Position numbers and translations under genes: made by a program
Shown: in pieces, positions 9,389 to 16,982 of the stretch
Layout: the number at the start of each line of letters is the position of its first letter
Position numbering within the stretch: the first letter of the stretch is position 1
The notes under the pieces: generated by a model
Databases searched by the model: none
The model's input: only the letters and a program-made list of their open reading frames with translations
Told to the model about the DNA's origin: nothing
NCBI RefSeq assembly: GCF_015594725.1
Contig: NZ_JADNRC010000022.1
Coordinates: 1-45,383, forward strand
DNA: 45,383 nt
Reading direction: 5' to 3'
Source of the DNA: Flavobacterium sp. ALJ2
GTDB taxonomy: Bacteria > Bacteroidota > Bacteroidia > Flavobacteriales > Flavobacteriaceae

Positions 9389-11127
9389 TTAAGTATGTAA
9401 ATCTAATCCAAATGTTGTTCTTAAAAGTTCAATGTTTGGGTTTATTTCTAATAAACGATTATAACGATCTTGATCATTGTAACTTCTTTTACTTTCATAA
9501 GCTTCATTTACAATTATGTCAATAGTGATGTCATGATTGTGTAAATGACCTTTTAAATGACCTAATAAACCATGTAACTCTTTCTCAAAATCTAGTTTAG
9601 AACCTTCATTAGGCAATTCGATAGAAATTGAAGTTCCGTTTAAAACAGGATCATTAATAAGTAATAAAGACTCCATTATCTTAAAACCTTTCTCTCCTAA
9701 ACGTTGTGCATATCTATTCCACTGCAATAACATTTCTGTTTCAGTAAATTCCTCAGTAGGTAAATGAGTAGTAGGTTTTACATAAGATTTGCTACTTGCC
9801 TCTAATTCTTTTTTCTTACGAATACTAGATAAAGAGAATGCCGAAATACCTGGCTTTGCTGCACCCTGAATAATAGGAGGATTAACTACAGGAGCTTTTT
9901 CGGAAACTACAGGTTCAGATTTTACAGGTTCTGGAGCAGAATTTGGAGTTGCTACAGGAGTAATAGAATCTTCTTTCTTATTGGCAGGAGCTTTAACTTC
10001 TGAGATAGAGAAAGTAGGATTTCTATAATAAGTAGGTGGAATTATGTATTGCTCAACTTTTTTTTTTCTCCATCAAAGTTGATAGAGGCCAATTGCATCA
10101 AACTAAGTTCAACCAAAAGTCGCTGATTTTGACTTAGTTTATATTTTAAATCGCAATCATTGGCAATTTCAATTCCTTTTAATAAAAATTCCTGAGAAGC
10201 TTTTTGAGACTGTACTCCATACATTTGTTGCGCTTGTTCACCAACTTCCAGAAGCGACAAGGTTGCAGGAGTTTTACTTACCAATAAATCTCTAAAATGC
10301 GATGCTAAGCCAGCAATAAAATGATGTCCGTCAAAGCCTTTAGCAAGGATATCATTGTACGCCATTAACAATTCAGGGATTTTATTTTCAAGGATAAAAT
10401 CAGTGATAGAAATGTAGGTTTCGTAATCTAAAACGTTTAAGTTTTCGGTAACAGCCTGACGCGTTAAATTGGTACCACAATAAGAAACAACTCGGTCAAA
10501 AATAGACAAAGCATCACGCATAGCTCCATCAGCTTTTTGTGCAATAATATGTAGTGCATCATCTTCATAAACGACACCTTGACTTGTTGCAACTTCAGCT
10601 AGATGTTCTTTAGCATCTTTTACCGTAATTCTTTTGAAATCAAAAATTTGACAGCGAGATAAAATCGTTGGAATGATTTTATGTTTCTCAGTTGTTGCCA
10701 ATATAAAGATGGCATGTTTAGGTGGTTCTTCTAATGTTTTCAAAAAAGCATTAAAAGCTGCTGATGACAGCATATGTACCTCGTCAATAATATATACTTT
10801 ATATTGTCCTGTTTGTGGTGGGATTCGAACCTGATCAATCAAGTTACGAATATCATCTACAGAGTTGTTTGAAGCTGCATCAAGTTCAAAAACGTTAAAT
10901 GCAAAATCTTCGTTTGGATCATCATAGCCAGGTTGGTTTATTTTACGAGCAAGAATACGTGCACAAGTTGTTTTACCAACTCCACGAGGTCCTGTAAATA
11001 ATAAAGCCGAAGCTAGATGATTGCTATCTATGGCGTTAAGTAAAGTGTTGGTAATGGCTTTTTGTCCCACAACATCTTTAAATGTCTGCGGGCGATATTT
11101 ACGAGCCGATACTACAAATTGTTCCAT
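9389..11127 (-). CDS. dnaX: DNA polymerase III subunit tau (full-length dnaX product through a -1 frameshift)
   Basis: Two overlapping frames together encode a full clamp-loader subunit of about 579 residues. The first frame starts at the ATG at 11127 (MEQFVVSARKYRPQTF). A longer form from 11148 would add seven unlikely residues. The first frame runs into ten A residues (minus strand, 10058-10067). Slipping back by one base there opens a second frame that stays open to the stop at 9389. The second frame gives a proline/lysine-rich linker (VEQYIIPPTYYRNPTF onward) and the usual Bacteroidetes C-terminal domain (QWNRYAQRLGEKGFKIM...FGLDLHT). The homopolymer could be a programmed slip, a transcriptional slip, a real mutation or an assembly error. 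The upstream half alone corresponds to gamma. Confidence 0.8.
10042..11127 (-). CDS. dnaX: DNA polymerase III subunit gamma (unshifted dnaX product)
   Basis: Read without a shift, the dnaX mRNA gives a 361-residue protein ending in EKKKLSNT just after domain III, which is what a gamma-type product should contain. Walker A (GPRGVGKTT) is at 46-54, Walker B and sensor region DEVHMLSSAAFNAFLKTLEEPP-like follow, and the arginine-finger motif LSRCQIFDF is present. The four cysteines of the usual zinc module after Walker A are absent. In their place is a short loop (INQPGYDDPNEDFAFNVFELDAAS). The product would supply the ATPase and pentamer-collar parts but not the polymerase- and helicase-binding tail. 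Confidence 0.75.
   Translation of the reverse strand: MEQFVVSARKYRPQTFKDVVGQKAITNTLLNAIDSNHLASALLFTGPRGVGKTTCARILARKINQPGYDDPNEDFAFNVFELDAASNNSVDDIRNLIDQVRIPPQTGQYKVYIIDEVHMLSSAAFNAFLKTLEEPPKHAIFILATTEKHKIIPTILSRCQIFDFKRITVKDAKEHLAEVATSQGVVYEDDALHIIAQKADGAMRDALSIFDRVVSYCGTNLTRQAVTENLNVLDYETYISITDFILENKIPELLMAYNDILAKGFDGHHFIAGLASHFRDLLVSKTPATLSLLEVGEQAQQMYGVQSQKASQEFLLKGIEIANDCDLKYKLSQNQRLLVELSLMQLASINFDGEKKKLSNT
10055..10071 (-). promoter_or_regulatory. Candidate -1 frameshift (slippery) site in dnaX
   Basis: On the minus strand the sequence GGAGAAAAAAAAAAGTT has ten A residues ended by G, containing the A-AAA-AAG heptamer used by E. coli dnaX. Zero frame reads GGA GAA AAA AAA AAG and stops six codons later. 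The -1 frame reads AAA AAA AAA GTT GAG and stays open for about 220 codons. A purine-rich GGAG lies directly before the run. No strong downstream hairpin was found by eye. Confidence 0.6.
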
Positions 11128-11436
11128 AGAATGTTTATTGAATAGCAAAGATAGAGTATAATTTAAAGATTTAAAAATTTAAATATTGAAAGATTTTGTA
11201 CGTTTATATGCGTATTGAATTTTAATTAATTACTATTAAATAATAGACTTAGTTTTTTAGTAATGATTAGATTTATGTATTTAGTTATTCATTTTTATAA
11301 TGTTAATTATTAATGAAAAAAATAATTATTTTAGCTAGAAATAAAATTATATATTATTGTTTAATTGGTGTAAAATGAATTTATTCTATTATTTAGAAGA
11401 CTCTTTTTAATAGTAATTTTTATAAATATAGGTAAG
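11128..11436. other. AT-rich divergent spacer between dnaX and the DUF4256 gene
   Basis: About 300 bases of very AT-rich sequence between divergently transcribed genes. It presumably holds the promoters for both, but no TTG plus TAnnTTTG pair is clear on either strand. No coding frame or repeat was seen. Confidence 0.45.
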
Positions 11437-12003
11437 ATGAAAAATAATAAAAGGCAATTATCAGCAGAACAAACTTCGACCATACTTGATATCTTAAAAA
11501 CTCGTTTTGAGCAAAACAGCAACCGTCATCAGGCTATTGAATGGTTTAAAGTACAAATTAAACTTGAAGCAAATGCCGAAAAAATGTGGTCGCTAAATGA
11601 AATGGAAATAACCCAAGGCGAGCCAGACGTTGTAGGTTATGATAAGATTACTGATGAATATATATTTTATGATTGTTCTCCCGAAAGCCCCAAAGGGCGC
11701 AGAAGTATCTGTTATGATCAGGAAGCGCTGGAAAAAAGAAAAGAAAATAAACCAAAAGATAGTGCTGTGAATATAGCAACCAATATGGGTATTGAGATTT
11801 TGAATGAAAAACAATATCGTGAATTACAACTACTTGGTAAATTTGACACCAAAACATCAAGCTGGATAGTAACGCCAGTAGATATCAGAAAGCTAGGAGG
11901 TGCCCTTTTTGCAGATTTTCGTTATAATACTGTTTTTGTGTATCACAACGGTGCAGATTCGTATTATGCTGCTAGAGGATTTAGAGGGATGCTAAGAGTT
12001 TAG
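11437..12003 (+). CDS. DUF4256 family protein
   Basis: A 188-residue soluble protein recognisable as DUF4256. Typical segments are AIEWFKVQIKLEANAEKMWSL near residue 30, GEPDVVGYD near 62, ECSPESP-like FYDCSPESPKGRRS at about 80, and the conserved C-terminal block DIRKLGGALFADFRYNTVFVYHNGA. It has no signal peptide or membrane segment. The family's function is not known. It stands alone, divergent from dnaX, and is followed by a terminator-like hairpin, so it is probably a single-gene unit. Confidence 0.85.
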   Translation: MKNNKRQLSAEQTSTILDILKTRFEQNSNRHQAIEWFKVQIKLEANAEKMWSLNEMEITQGEPDVVGYDKITDEYIFYDCSPESPKGRRSICYDQEALEKRKENKPKDSAVNIATNMGIEILNEKQYRELQLLGKFDTKTSSWIVTPVDIRKLGGALFADFRYNTVFVYHNGADSYYAARGFRGMLRV

Positions 12004-12070
12004 ATCTAAAGCTATTTGTGTAGATATACGTTTAGGTTTATTCTTTGAAATGATAAACTAGAGATTAATG

Positions 12071-12096
12071 AAAAGAGGTTAATAAGTCTCTTTTTT
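12071..12096 (+). terminator. Rho-independent terminator after DUF4256 gene
   Basis: A 7-bp perfect stem AAAAGAG / CTCTTTT with a 10-nt loop is followed by six T residues. It lies about 70 bp after the stop of the DUF4256 gene. Confidence 0.5.
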
Positions 12097-12326
12097 GTTG
12101 AATTTTAAATTTGGGATTATAAAAGCAATTAAGAATAGGATAAATGCTTTTATATCTTAAATTAGGACGGATGCTATAAGAATTCTTATACTAGTATTGA
12201 GTATACCTAAGCAAAGAAGTTAAGTTTTTGTTAATCAGATAAAATGAATATTTGTTGTAAATAAGATAATTTATATGTATTATTGTATAAAAATAAGTAA
12301 TAACTTACAATAATATATTATTTGCT
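12097..12326. other. AT-rich spacer before the Rhs-type module
   Basis: About 230 bases with no coding frame. In-frame codons just before the ATG at 12327 reach a stop at 12294-12296, so the Rhs-type protein is not the end of a longer open frame here. No clear promoter pair was found, though TTTG lies just upstream of the start. Confidence 0.45.
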
Positions 12327-13073
12327 ATGTTTGAAAACTTTAGGAATGATGAAGGGCTTGGACAGTATATTTCATATGCTGCCTATAATAGCGATCTATT
12401 ACAATTAGTTGATTTTTATGGACAAACACCATTTGATTGGTACAGAAATAAAAAAACGGGTCAAATAATTTGGCTTGACGGACGTGCTGAAATTGACTAC
12501 TATTCTAATTTAGGGCATACCTGGGGGAAGACCTTTGCTAATGGTAATCGAATATTATTAGATGGAGACACCAAACTAATAACTTATAACGGAGAAGTTA
12601 TTCATGATTTTAGTAAAAAATCATTTCATTTTATAGGAATCCCAAAACCATTCCGTTTTGGAGGAATTGCATTTTCTGACGGAGGAAACAATCAAGACCC
12701 AAGCTCATTGCGCAGAGGTACAAGAGATGCTACATGGATTGATTTTAGAGGTGCTTTAGAAGCTCTTACTATTATAATGGGATTTGAAAGAAGAGGTAGC
12801 ACTCGTAAAGGAAAAGGAACTAATGGGGGAAAACCAACAAGGGAAAACAAAGTCGATGATTTTGTGACAGCAACCGATCATGGGGCGAATGCCATAAAAG
12901 CTGGGAAATCTGTAAAAGAAGAGGCAAATAAAGAAAAACCAACTCCAGCCTCTTCTCAAAAAACAGAATATATTCAAATAGTTAATAATCCTAGTGACCC
13001 AAATAAAAATGAATTTGTGAGAAGAGATATTTATGAATCACAACAAAAAAAAATAAATGAAAAAAAGAAATAA
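12327..13073 (+). CDS. Orphan Rhs-type C-terminal module, candidate toxin or toxin remnant
   Basis: A 248-residue protein with no signal peptide. Residues of about 38-70 (PFDWYRNKKTGQIIWLDGR and GHTWGKTFANGNRILLDGD) resemble the linker that follows the core in flavobacterial Rhs/YD-repeat proteins, just before the variable toxin tip. That similarity is from memory of the family. The next part (FRFGGIAFSDGG, RRGTRDATWIDFRGALEAL) is not recognised, and the tail from about 165 is Lys/Glu/Asn-rich and likely disordered. No Rhs core lies upstream, so this is an orphan cassette or a surviving fragment. Its last 17 bp overlap the next gene, a membrane-anchored MORN protein, as in toxin-immunity pairs. 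No nuclease, deaminase or peptidase motif is obvious. Confidence 0.55.
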   Translation: MFENFRNDEGLGQYISYAAYNSDLLQLVDFYGQTPFDWYRNKKTGQIIWLDGRAEIDYYSNLGHTWGKTFANGNRILLDGDTKLITYNGEVIHDFSKKSFHFIGIPKPFRFGGIAFSDGGNNQDPSSLRRGTRDATWIDFRGALEALTIIMGFERRGSTRKGKGTNGGKPTRENKVDDFVTATDHGANAIKAGKSVKEEANKEKPTPASSQKTEYIQIVNNPSDPNKNEFVRRDIYESQQKKINEKKK

Positions 13074-13812
13074 AATAATACTAGTTGTAATTTCTGTCAC
13101 ACTTTTTGCAATATTACTACTTCATTTTTATTTTAAAGATGAAAAAGTTTATACTTTAAAACAATATTTTCCAGATACAAAAATAACAGATATATCAGAA
13201 TATATTATTAGAAATGGGGATACTATTTTCGAAGGTAAGTTCACACAATACAATGAACAAGGTATTAAAGTAGCTGAGGGTAATTTTGTAAATGGACATA
13301 TAAATGGTATTTGTTCTTACTACTATGATAATGGTAATCTAGAATCTACTCACTATAGAGAAAACAGCAAAATCACTTTAGAAAGTACTTTTTATGACAC
13401 AACTGGATTGATAAATAAATATGTTATGTATACTGATTCTGGAAAATCATGCTTTATTATTAGCTATGATGAAAAAGGAGTAAGGAAATATTCAGGATTT
13501 CCATTATTAGAAGTGTATCAAAATAATATTAAAACTGAGCAAATGTTAAGAGTTGGAGATACCTTAAAATATCAATATTTATTAGCTAATTTACCAAATA
13601 CCAAACGTAGTTTTAAAGTAAAAAACAGGAGTATCGATGATAGTGATATCAAAAGAACTACAAAGCATCGCCCACCAACAAAGGTTAATGTAGAAGAAGT
13701 TCTTATTAAAAAAGGTATAAATAAAATTAGTGCAATTGTAGAATATAATTTTGAGGATAAAATCACTCCTGTCTTTAAAGATACAATTACTTTCGAAGTA
13801 AATGTGAACTAA
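13057..13812 (+). CDS. Membrane-anchored MORN-repeat (YwqK-like) protein, candidate immunity protein 1
   Basis: A 251-residue protein with an N-terminal membrane anchor (residues 6-25, no clear cleavage site), so most of the chain is probably periplasmic. Residues of about 57-110 contain two MORN_2-like units (EGKFTQYNEQGIKVAEGNFVNGHINGICSYYYDNGNLESTHY when read in sequence, given here in parts: EGKFTQYNEQG, GNFVNGHINGI, YYYDNGNLEST). This matches the YwqK antitoxin family. The C-terminal half (FPLLEVYQNN, LRVGDTLKYQYLLAN, VEEVLIKKGINKI) looks like a beta-sandwich domain of unknown family. The gene overlaps the Rhs-type gene by 17 bp, which implies co-expression. A paralogue follows 63 bp later. 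The immunity role is inferred from context. Confidence 0.6.
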   Translation: MKKRNKIILVVISVTLFAILLLHFYFKDEKVYTLKQYFPDTKITDISEYIIRNGDTIFEGKFTQYNEQGIKVAEGNFVNGHINGICSYYYDNGNLESTHYRENSKITLESTFYDTTGLINKYVMYTDSGKSCFIISYDEKGVRKYSGFPLLEVYQNNIKTEQMLRVGDTLKYQYLLANLPNTKRSFKVKNRSIDDSDIKRTTKHRPPTKVNVEEVLIKKGINKISAIVEYNFEDKITPVFKDTITFEVNVN

Positions 13813-13875
13813 TCAATATTGCTTAATTAGTATCGATTAGAAGAAGCGCCTTTAAATCTCAACAAAAATGAAATA

Positions 13876-14508
13876 ATGAAAAAGAAATATATAATAATAG
13901 TGTTCTCTGTGATACTTTGTTTTATCGCCTTTGGTTTTTATTTATATGATATAAAACAAAAAAAAGAGATGTCTGAATATGTTATTAAAAATGGAGAGTC
14001 CGTTATTGATGACAAATTAGTGTATAATAACGAGAAAGGAAATGAGGTCGTTGAAGAAAGGATTGATAATTTTCCATCAGGAAAAATTATGCGTTATACA
14101 TCATACGATGATTCAGGTATGCAAGCTTTTACTATTCTTTTTGATGAAAAAGGGAACGTCGAAAACTTTAAAGGACATCCATTAATAGAAACCTATCAAA
14201 ATAAAATAGCAAGCAAAAGGAGACTTAAAGAAAATGTTAATCAATATTTGAGAGTTGGAGACACCTTAAAACATCACTATTTAATAGCAAATATACCTAA
14301 TGCTAAACGTACTTTAAAGATTGAAAATGTAGGTAATACAAAAGCTAAACGAACATTAAAAAAAACATCTCAGACAGGCATTGAAGTAAAAGAAATATTA
14401 ATTAAAAAGGGAATTAATACAATAGAAACAGTTGTTAATTATAAATTCAATGATAAAGAAAAAACTTCTCTTACTTATACAGAATCTTTTGAGGTAGAGG
14501 TTAATTAA
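13876..14508 (+). CDS. Membrane-anchored paralogue, candidate immunity protein 2
   Basis: A 210-residue protein clearly related to the preceding one. Shared segments are SEYVIKNG near residue 33, DSGxxxFTILFDEKG, HPLIETYQN, LRVGDTLKHHYLIANIPNAKRTLK and VKEILIKKGINTIE, and both proteins end in EVxVN. It has the same N-terminal anchor (about residues 5-23). The MORN units of the first protein are missing and replaced by a short segment, so the shared unit is anchor plus C-terminal beta domain. Tandem, diverged immunity genes behind one toxin module are common at polymorphic-toxin loci. No known function is visible, so this remains a candidate. Confidence 0.6.
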   Translation: MKKKYIIIVFSVILCFIAFGFYLYDIKQKKEMSEYVIKNGESVIDDKLVYNNEKGNEVVEERIDNFPSGKIMRYTSYDDSGMQAFTILFDEKGNVENFKGHPLIETYQNKIASKRRLKENVNQYLRVGDTLKHHYLIANIPNAKRTLKIENVGNTKAKRTLKKTSQTGIEVKEILIKKGINTIETVVNYKFNDKEKTSLTYTESFEVEVN

Positions 14509-14526
14509 GTGAAAAACATCCATAAT

Positions 14527-14560
14527 TTAATTAATGTAAATGTGCATTTATATTAATTAA
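14527..14560. repeat. AT-rich inverted repeat after the immunity-like genes
   Basis: The arms AATTAATGTAAATG and CATTTATATTAATT pair over 14 positions with one mismatch around a 2-nt loop. It lies just after the second paralogue and may end transcription, but no T run follows. Confidence 0.4.
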
Positions 14561-14647
14561 TACCGAAATCATTTTTATAAATGACCTTGTTTTTTAGCAA
14601 CTTATAGCAAAGCAAAATTTTCATTTCTAATAGAGTAAGAATATAAT

Positions 14648-14655
14648 TATCTTTG
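14648..14655 (+). promoter_or_regulatory. Promoter -7 box for the MNT-HEPN gene
   Basis: TATCTTTG matches TAnnTTTG. No TTG lies at the expected distance upstream. Transcription would begin near 14660, just before the ATG at 14677, which argues against the in-frame TTG at 14653 as the start. Confidence 0.45.
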
Positions 14656-14676
14656 CTTCATAATAACCACTTTTTA

Positions 14677-15561
14677 ATGAAGAAATCCATCGCCTATCTG
14701 CCACAAAAGAAACAAAGAGATCTTCTTCGTTTTGTAGAACAAATAACTGCAAGACTTCCAAAAACTCAAATGATTATTCTTTACGGAAGTTATGCAAGAA
14801 ATGAATATGTAGATTGTGACGAAAAAGTAGAATTTGGCATTCCTACTTCATATAGGAGCGATTATGATATACTCGTAGTAACAGATGGAGTAGCCGACCA
14901 AAGAGCAACCCGAATGCTTGATGCGGTTGATGATATGTATTATCGAGATCCAGATTTGCAAACTCCAGTTGAGTTTATTCATGAAAATATAAAACGATTA
15001 AATGAATATATCGATACAGGCAGATATTTTTATACGCAGATAAAAGAAGAAGGGATTGTACTTTATGATAGTGAAAAGTTTACTCTTGCAGAACAGCGCC
15101 CACTTCGTTTTGACGAAATAAAACAACAAGCAGAAGAATATTTTAAAGATAAATATGAAAGTGCCAATGAGTTTTTTGAGATTGCTTTATATAGTTATGA
15201 AAAAGAATTATATAAAAAAGCATCCTTTCTTCTTCATCAAGCCTGCGAAAATTATTTTCAGACGATTCGATTGGTGCATACATTAACCAATCCAAAACAA
15301 CATAATTTGTCCAAATTATTTTCTTTTACAAGAAAATATTCATCAGATTTGCCATCTGTTTTTCCTAATGATACCATCGAAGAAAAACGATTATTCGAAC
15401 TCTTAAAAAGTGCCTATATCGAAGCACGTTATAATCCAAAGTTTATAGTAACAAAAGAAGATATCGACGCATTGTTGCCCAAAGTAAAACGTTTATTAGA
15501 AATAACAAAGCAAGTAAGTGAGGCTAAAATTGCCGAATACGCAAAACTAATTAAGGCTTAG
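14677..15561 (+). CDS. Fused MNT nucleotidyltransferase - HEPN domain protein
   Basis: The N-terminal half is a minimal nucleotidyltransferase with GSYARNEY at about residues 38-45 and SDYDILV near 62, giving the GS...DxD catalytic pattern. The C-terminal half (from about 130) is a HEPN domain: long helices with KKASFLLHQACENYFQTI, the HNLSKLF segment and the late motif EARYNPKF. HEPN and MNT proteins usually form two-gene toxin-antitoxin or defence pairs in which the MNT part AMPylates the HEPN ribonuclease. Here both are in one 294-residue chain, a form common in Bacteroidetes. ATG 14677 is preferred over an in-frame TTG at 14653 that lies inside the probable promoter. A conflict-system role is inferred. 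Confidence 0.82.
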   Translation: MKKSIAYLPQKKQRDLLRFVEQITARLPKTQMIILYGSYARNEYVDCDEKVEFGIPTSYRSDYDILVVTDGVADQRATRMLDAVDDMYYRDPDLQTPVEFIHENIKRLNEYIDTGRYFYTQIKEEGIVLYDSEKFTLAEQRPLRFDEIKQQAEEYFKDKYESANEFFEIALYSYEKELYKKASFLLHQACENYFQTIRLVHTLTNPKQHNLSKLFSFTRKYSSDLPSVFPNDTIEEKRLFELLKSAYIEARYNPKFIVTKEDIDALLPKVKRLLEITKQVSEAKIAEYAKLIKA

Positions 15562-15568
15562 AGCAAAA

Positions 15569-15601
15569 AACAGAAATGACTTTTTATAGTCATTTCTGTT
15601 T
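15569..15601. terminator. Bidirectional terminator between convergent genes
   Basis: AACAGAAATGACT and AGTCATTTCTGTT form a 13-bp perfect stem with a 6-nt loop, flanked by A and T runs. It serves the MNT-HEPN gene and the convergent lipoprotein gene. Confidence 0.8.
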
Positions 15602-15649
15602 CATTTTCAACCCAAAAAAAATAGGTTAATACCAAAAAAATAATTAGTT

Positions 15650-16069
15650 TTATCTAGTATATACTGTAATTATTCCTGCTGCATCTTTTAGTTTTAATTC
15701 GCTAAGAGTTAGATTTACGATATCCTGAGTTTTAGTTTCACCATCAATAACGGTTGTCAGGTTATTATGTGATCTGGAATAGATTCCAGCACTTGTAGTT
15801 AATGCACAAGCACTAATTGTAGAATCGTAATCTCCTTCTGTTGCAGTGTTATCGATTTTAAGTTCAAGATAATCTTTGCTACAGCCAGTTTGATTTTGAG
15901 GAGCATCGACCAAAGTTTCTGTTCCGCTAACAACAGTACCTACTTTACTAAGATCCCATTTTCCAGAAAGAGGTATCAGTGTTTCTCCTTCATTGTCATC
16001 ACTACTACATGAAGTTGTAAATAATCCGATACTTAATAATATTGCGAGTAATATGCTTTTGTTTTTCAT
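15650..16069 (-). CDS. Small lipocalin-like lipoprotein, probably surface exposed
   Basis: A 139-residue lipoprotein with a classic type II signal peptide. The lipobox LFTTSC puts the lipidated cysteine at residue 21, followed by SSDDNEGE. An acidic Ser/Asp-rich stretch directly after the cysteine is the Bacteroidetes lipoprotein export signal for display on the cell surface. The mature part (LSGKWDLSKVG, CSKDYLELKIDN, LKLKDAAGIITVYTR) has the strand pattern of Bacteroidetes lipocalin-like proteins. No ligand can be assigned. It is transcribed alone toward a shared terminator. Confidence 0.75.
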   Translation of the reverse strand: MKNKSILLAILLSIGLFTTSCSSDDNEGETLIPLSGKWDLSKVGTVVSGTETLVDAPQNQTGCSKDYLELKIDNTATEGDYDSTISACALTTSAGIYSRSHNNLTTVIDGETKTQDIVNLTLSELKLKDAAGIITVYTR

Positions 16070-16181
16070 TTTAAAATATTTAAATTGTTAGATGCTAATG
16101 TAGTCGCAACATATTGTAAATGTGTTCTATAATTGTTTATTTCATTTACATAATTCGTGGTTTTTTGATTTAAGATAGTTG

Positions 16182-16400
16182 CTTAGAAATAAGGCAACTC
16201 AAAAAGATTATGTATCTGAATACTTTGCAGAAAATATGGTTATTCTCGCGAAGACCTATTAATGTAAAAGGAGTCAAACTATTAGATGTTTCTACAAGAA
16301 CTGCATCTGTCAAATTAATAGCTGATACTTGGATAGATTATATGGATGTTGTAAAAACTAATGACGAATGGAAAATAATAAATGTACTTTGACAGTATAA
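16182..16400 (+). pseudogene. Broken Lumazine_bd_2 / NTF2-like gene (C-terminal remnant)
   Basis: Two frames carry pieces of one protein. In the frame starting at 16191 the peptide KATQKDYVSEYFAENMVILAKTY ends at a stop (written here as parts KATQKDYVSEYF and AENMVILAKTY). In the frame at about 16256-16392 it continues as VKLLDVSTRTASVKLIADTW and IDYMDVVKTNDEWKIINVL. The second part is the conserved C-terminal end of the Lumazine_bd_2 family, whose proteins normally finish NVLWE. Here TGA replaces the tryptophan codon. The first half of the gene is missing, and there is at least one frameshift and a premature stop. Confidence 0.65.
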
Positions 16401-16508
16401 TGATTTATCGCAACATGAATAAAGTTGGATATAAAATTCATTGAAAAATCTATTGCAGTTTGCTGAATTACCTAAAATTGGTAACTTTTCGTAAATCTAT
16501 AAGATATC

Positions 16509-16761
16509 ATGGGAAGAAATACATCTATACCGTTGGGGAGCCATTTCAAGAGTTTTATCGAGCATAGTCTTTCTGAAGGAAGATTTAAAAATACTAGTGA
16601 AATTGTCAGAACAGGTTTACGTCTTTTAGAAGAAGAGAAAAATCGGTTAATCATTTTAAAAAAATGCGGTTCAGTAAGGGATTAATATCGGACGAGCTGA
16701 AAATTTCGATTCGAATAAATACCTTGAGAGTCTAAAAGCAAAGAGAAAAGAAAATGACTAA
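16509..16761 (+). pseudogene. Degenerate ParD-family antitoxin gene with the start of a lost ParE toxin gene
   Basis: From the ATG at 16509 the frame encodes MGRNTSIPLGSHFKSFIEHS and SEGRFKNTSEIVRTGLRLLE, the ParD ribbon-helix-helix, then stops early at 16683. The ParD C-terminus survives in shifted frames: NAVQ, GLIS and GRAENFDSNKYLESLKAK, ending at TAA 16759-16761. One extra A in a seven-A run, a CAA-to-TAA change and a compensating pair of indels explain this. An ATG at 16754 overlapping that stop begins MTKYLS, like ParE toxins, then hits TGA, and no more toxin is recognisable. A short inverted repeat TTACC-N7-GGTAA at 16468-16484 may be the old operator. Confidence 0.8.
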
Positions 16762-16838
16762 ATATTTAAGTTGATGTCTTAAGCTAGTCAGAGTACAATG
16801 TCATTAAGTTAAGCTTTTTGAACTATAATTTATCTTGC

Positions 16839-16894
16839 AAAGACGCCCAAGTCTCCAAGTTTTTACATGATTTTTTTGCTACTTGGGCGTCTTT
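16839..16894. repeat. Perfect 14-bp inverted repeat
   Basis: AAAGACGCCCAAGT at 16839-16852 and ACTTGGGCGTCTTT at 16881-16894 are exact inverse copies around a 28-nt AT-rich loop. It is GC-richer than its surroundings. There is no gene directly upstream that needs a terminator, so it may be a small structured RNA or the remains of a mobile repeat. Confidence 0.7.
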
Positions 16895-16982
16895 ACGAGA
16901 GATTTATTCGATAAAGCATTGTATGTGTTTACTTAATTTAATGGCATTGCCCAATAGCAACCAAGATTGTTCCTTAATAAAA

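Noticed and set aside
9389..9733. Separate small gene downstream of dnaX
   Set aside because: Its frame is open back to the A run at 10058-10067 and encodes the DnaX C-terminal domain, so it is the tau tail and not an independent gene.
14653..14676. Upstream TTG start for the MNT-HEPN gene
   Set aside because: The TTG overlaps the probable -7 box TATCTTTG, and the ATG at 14677 begins where the family begins.
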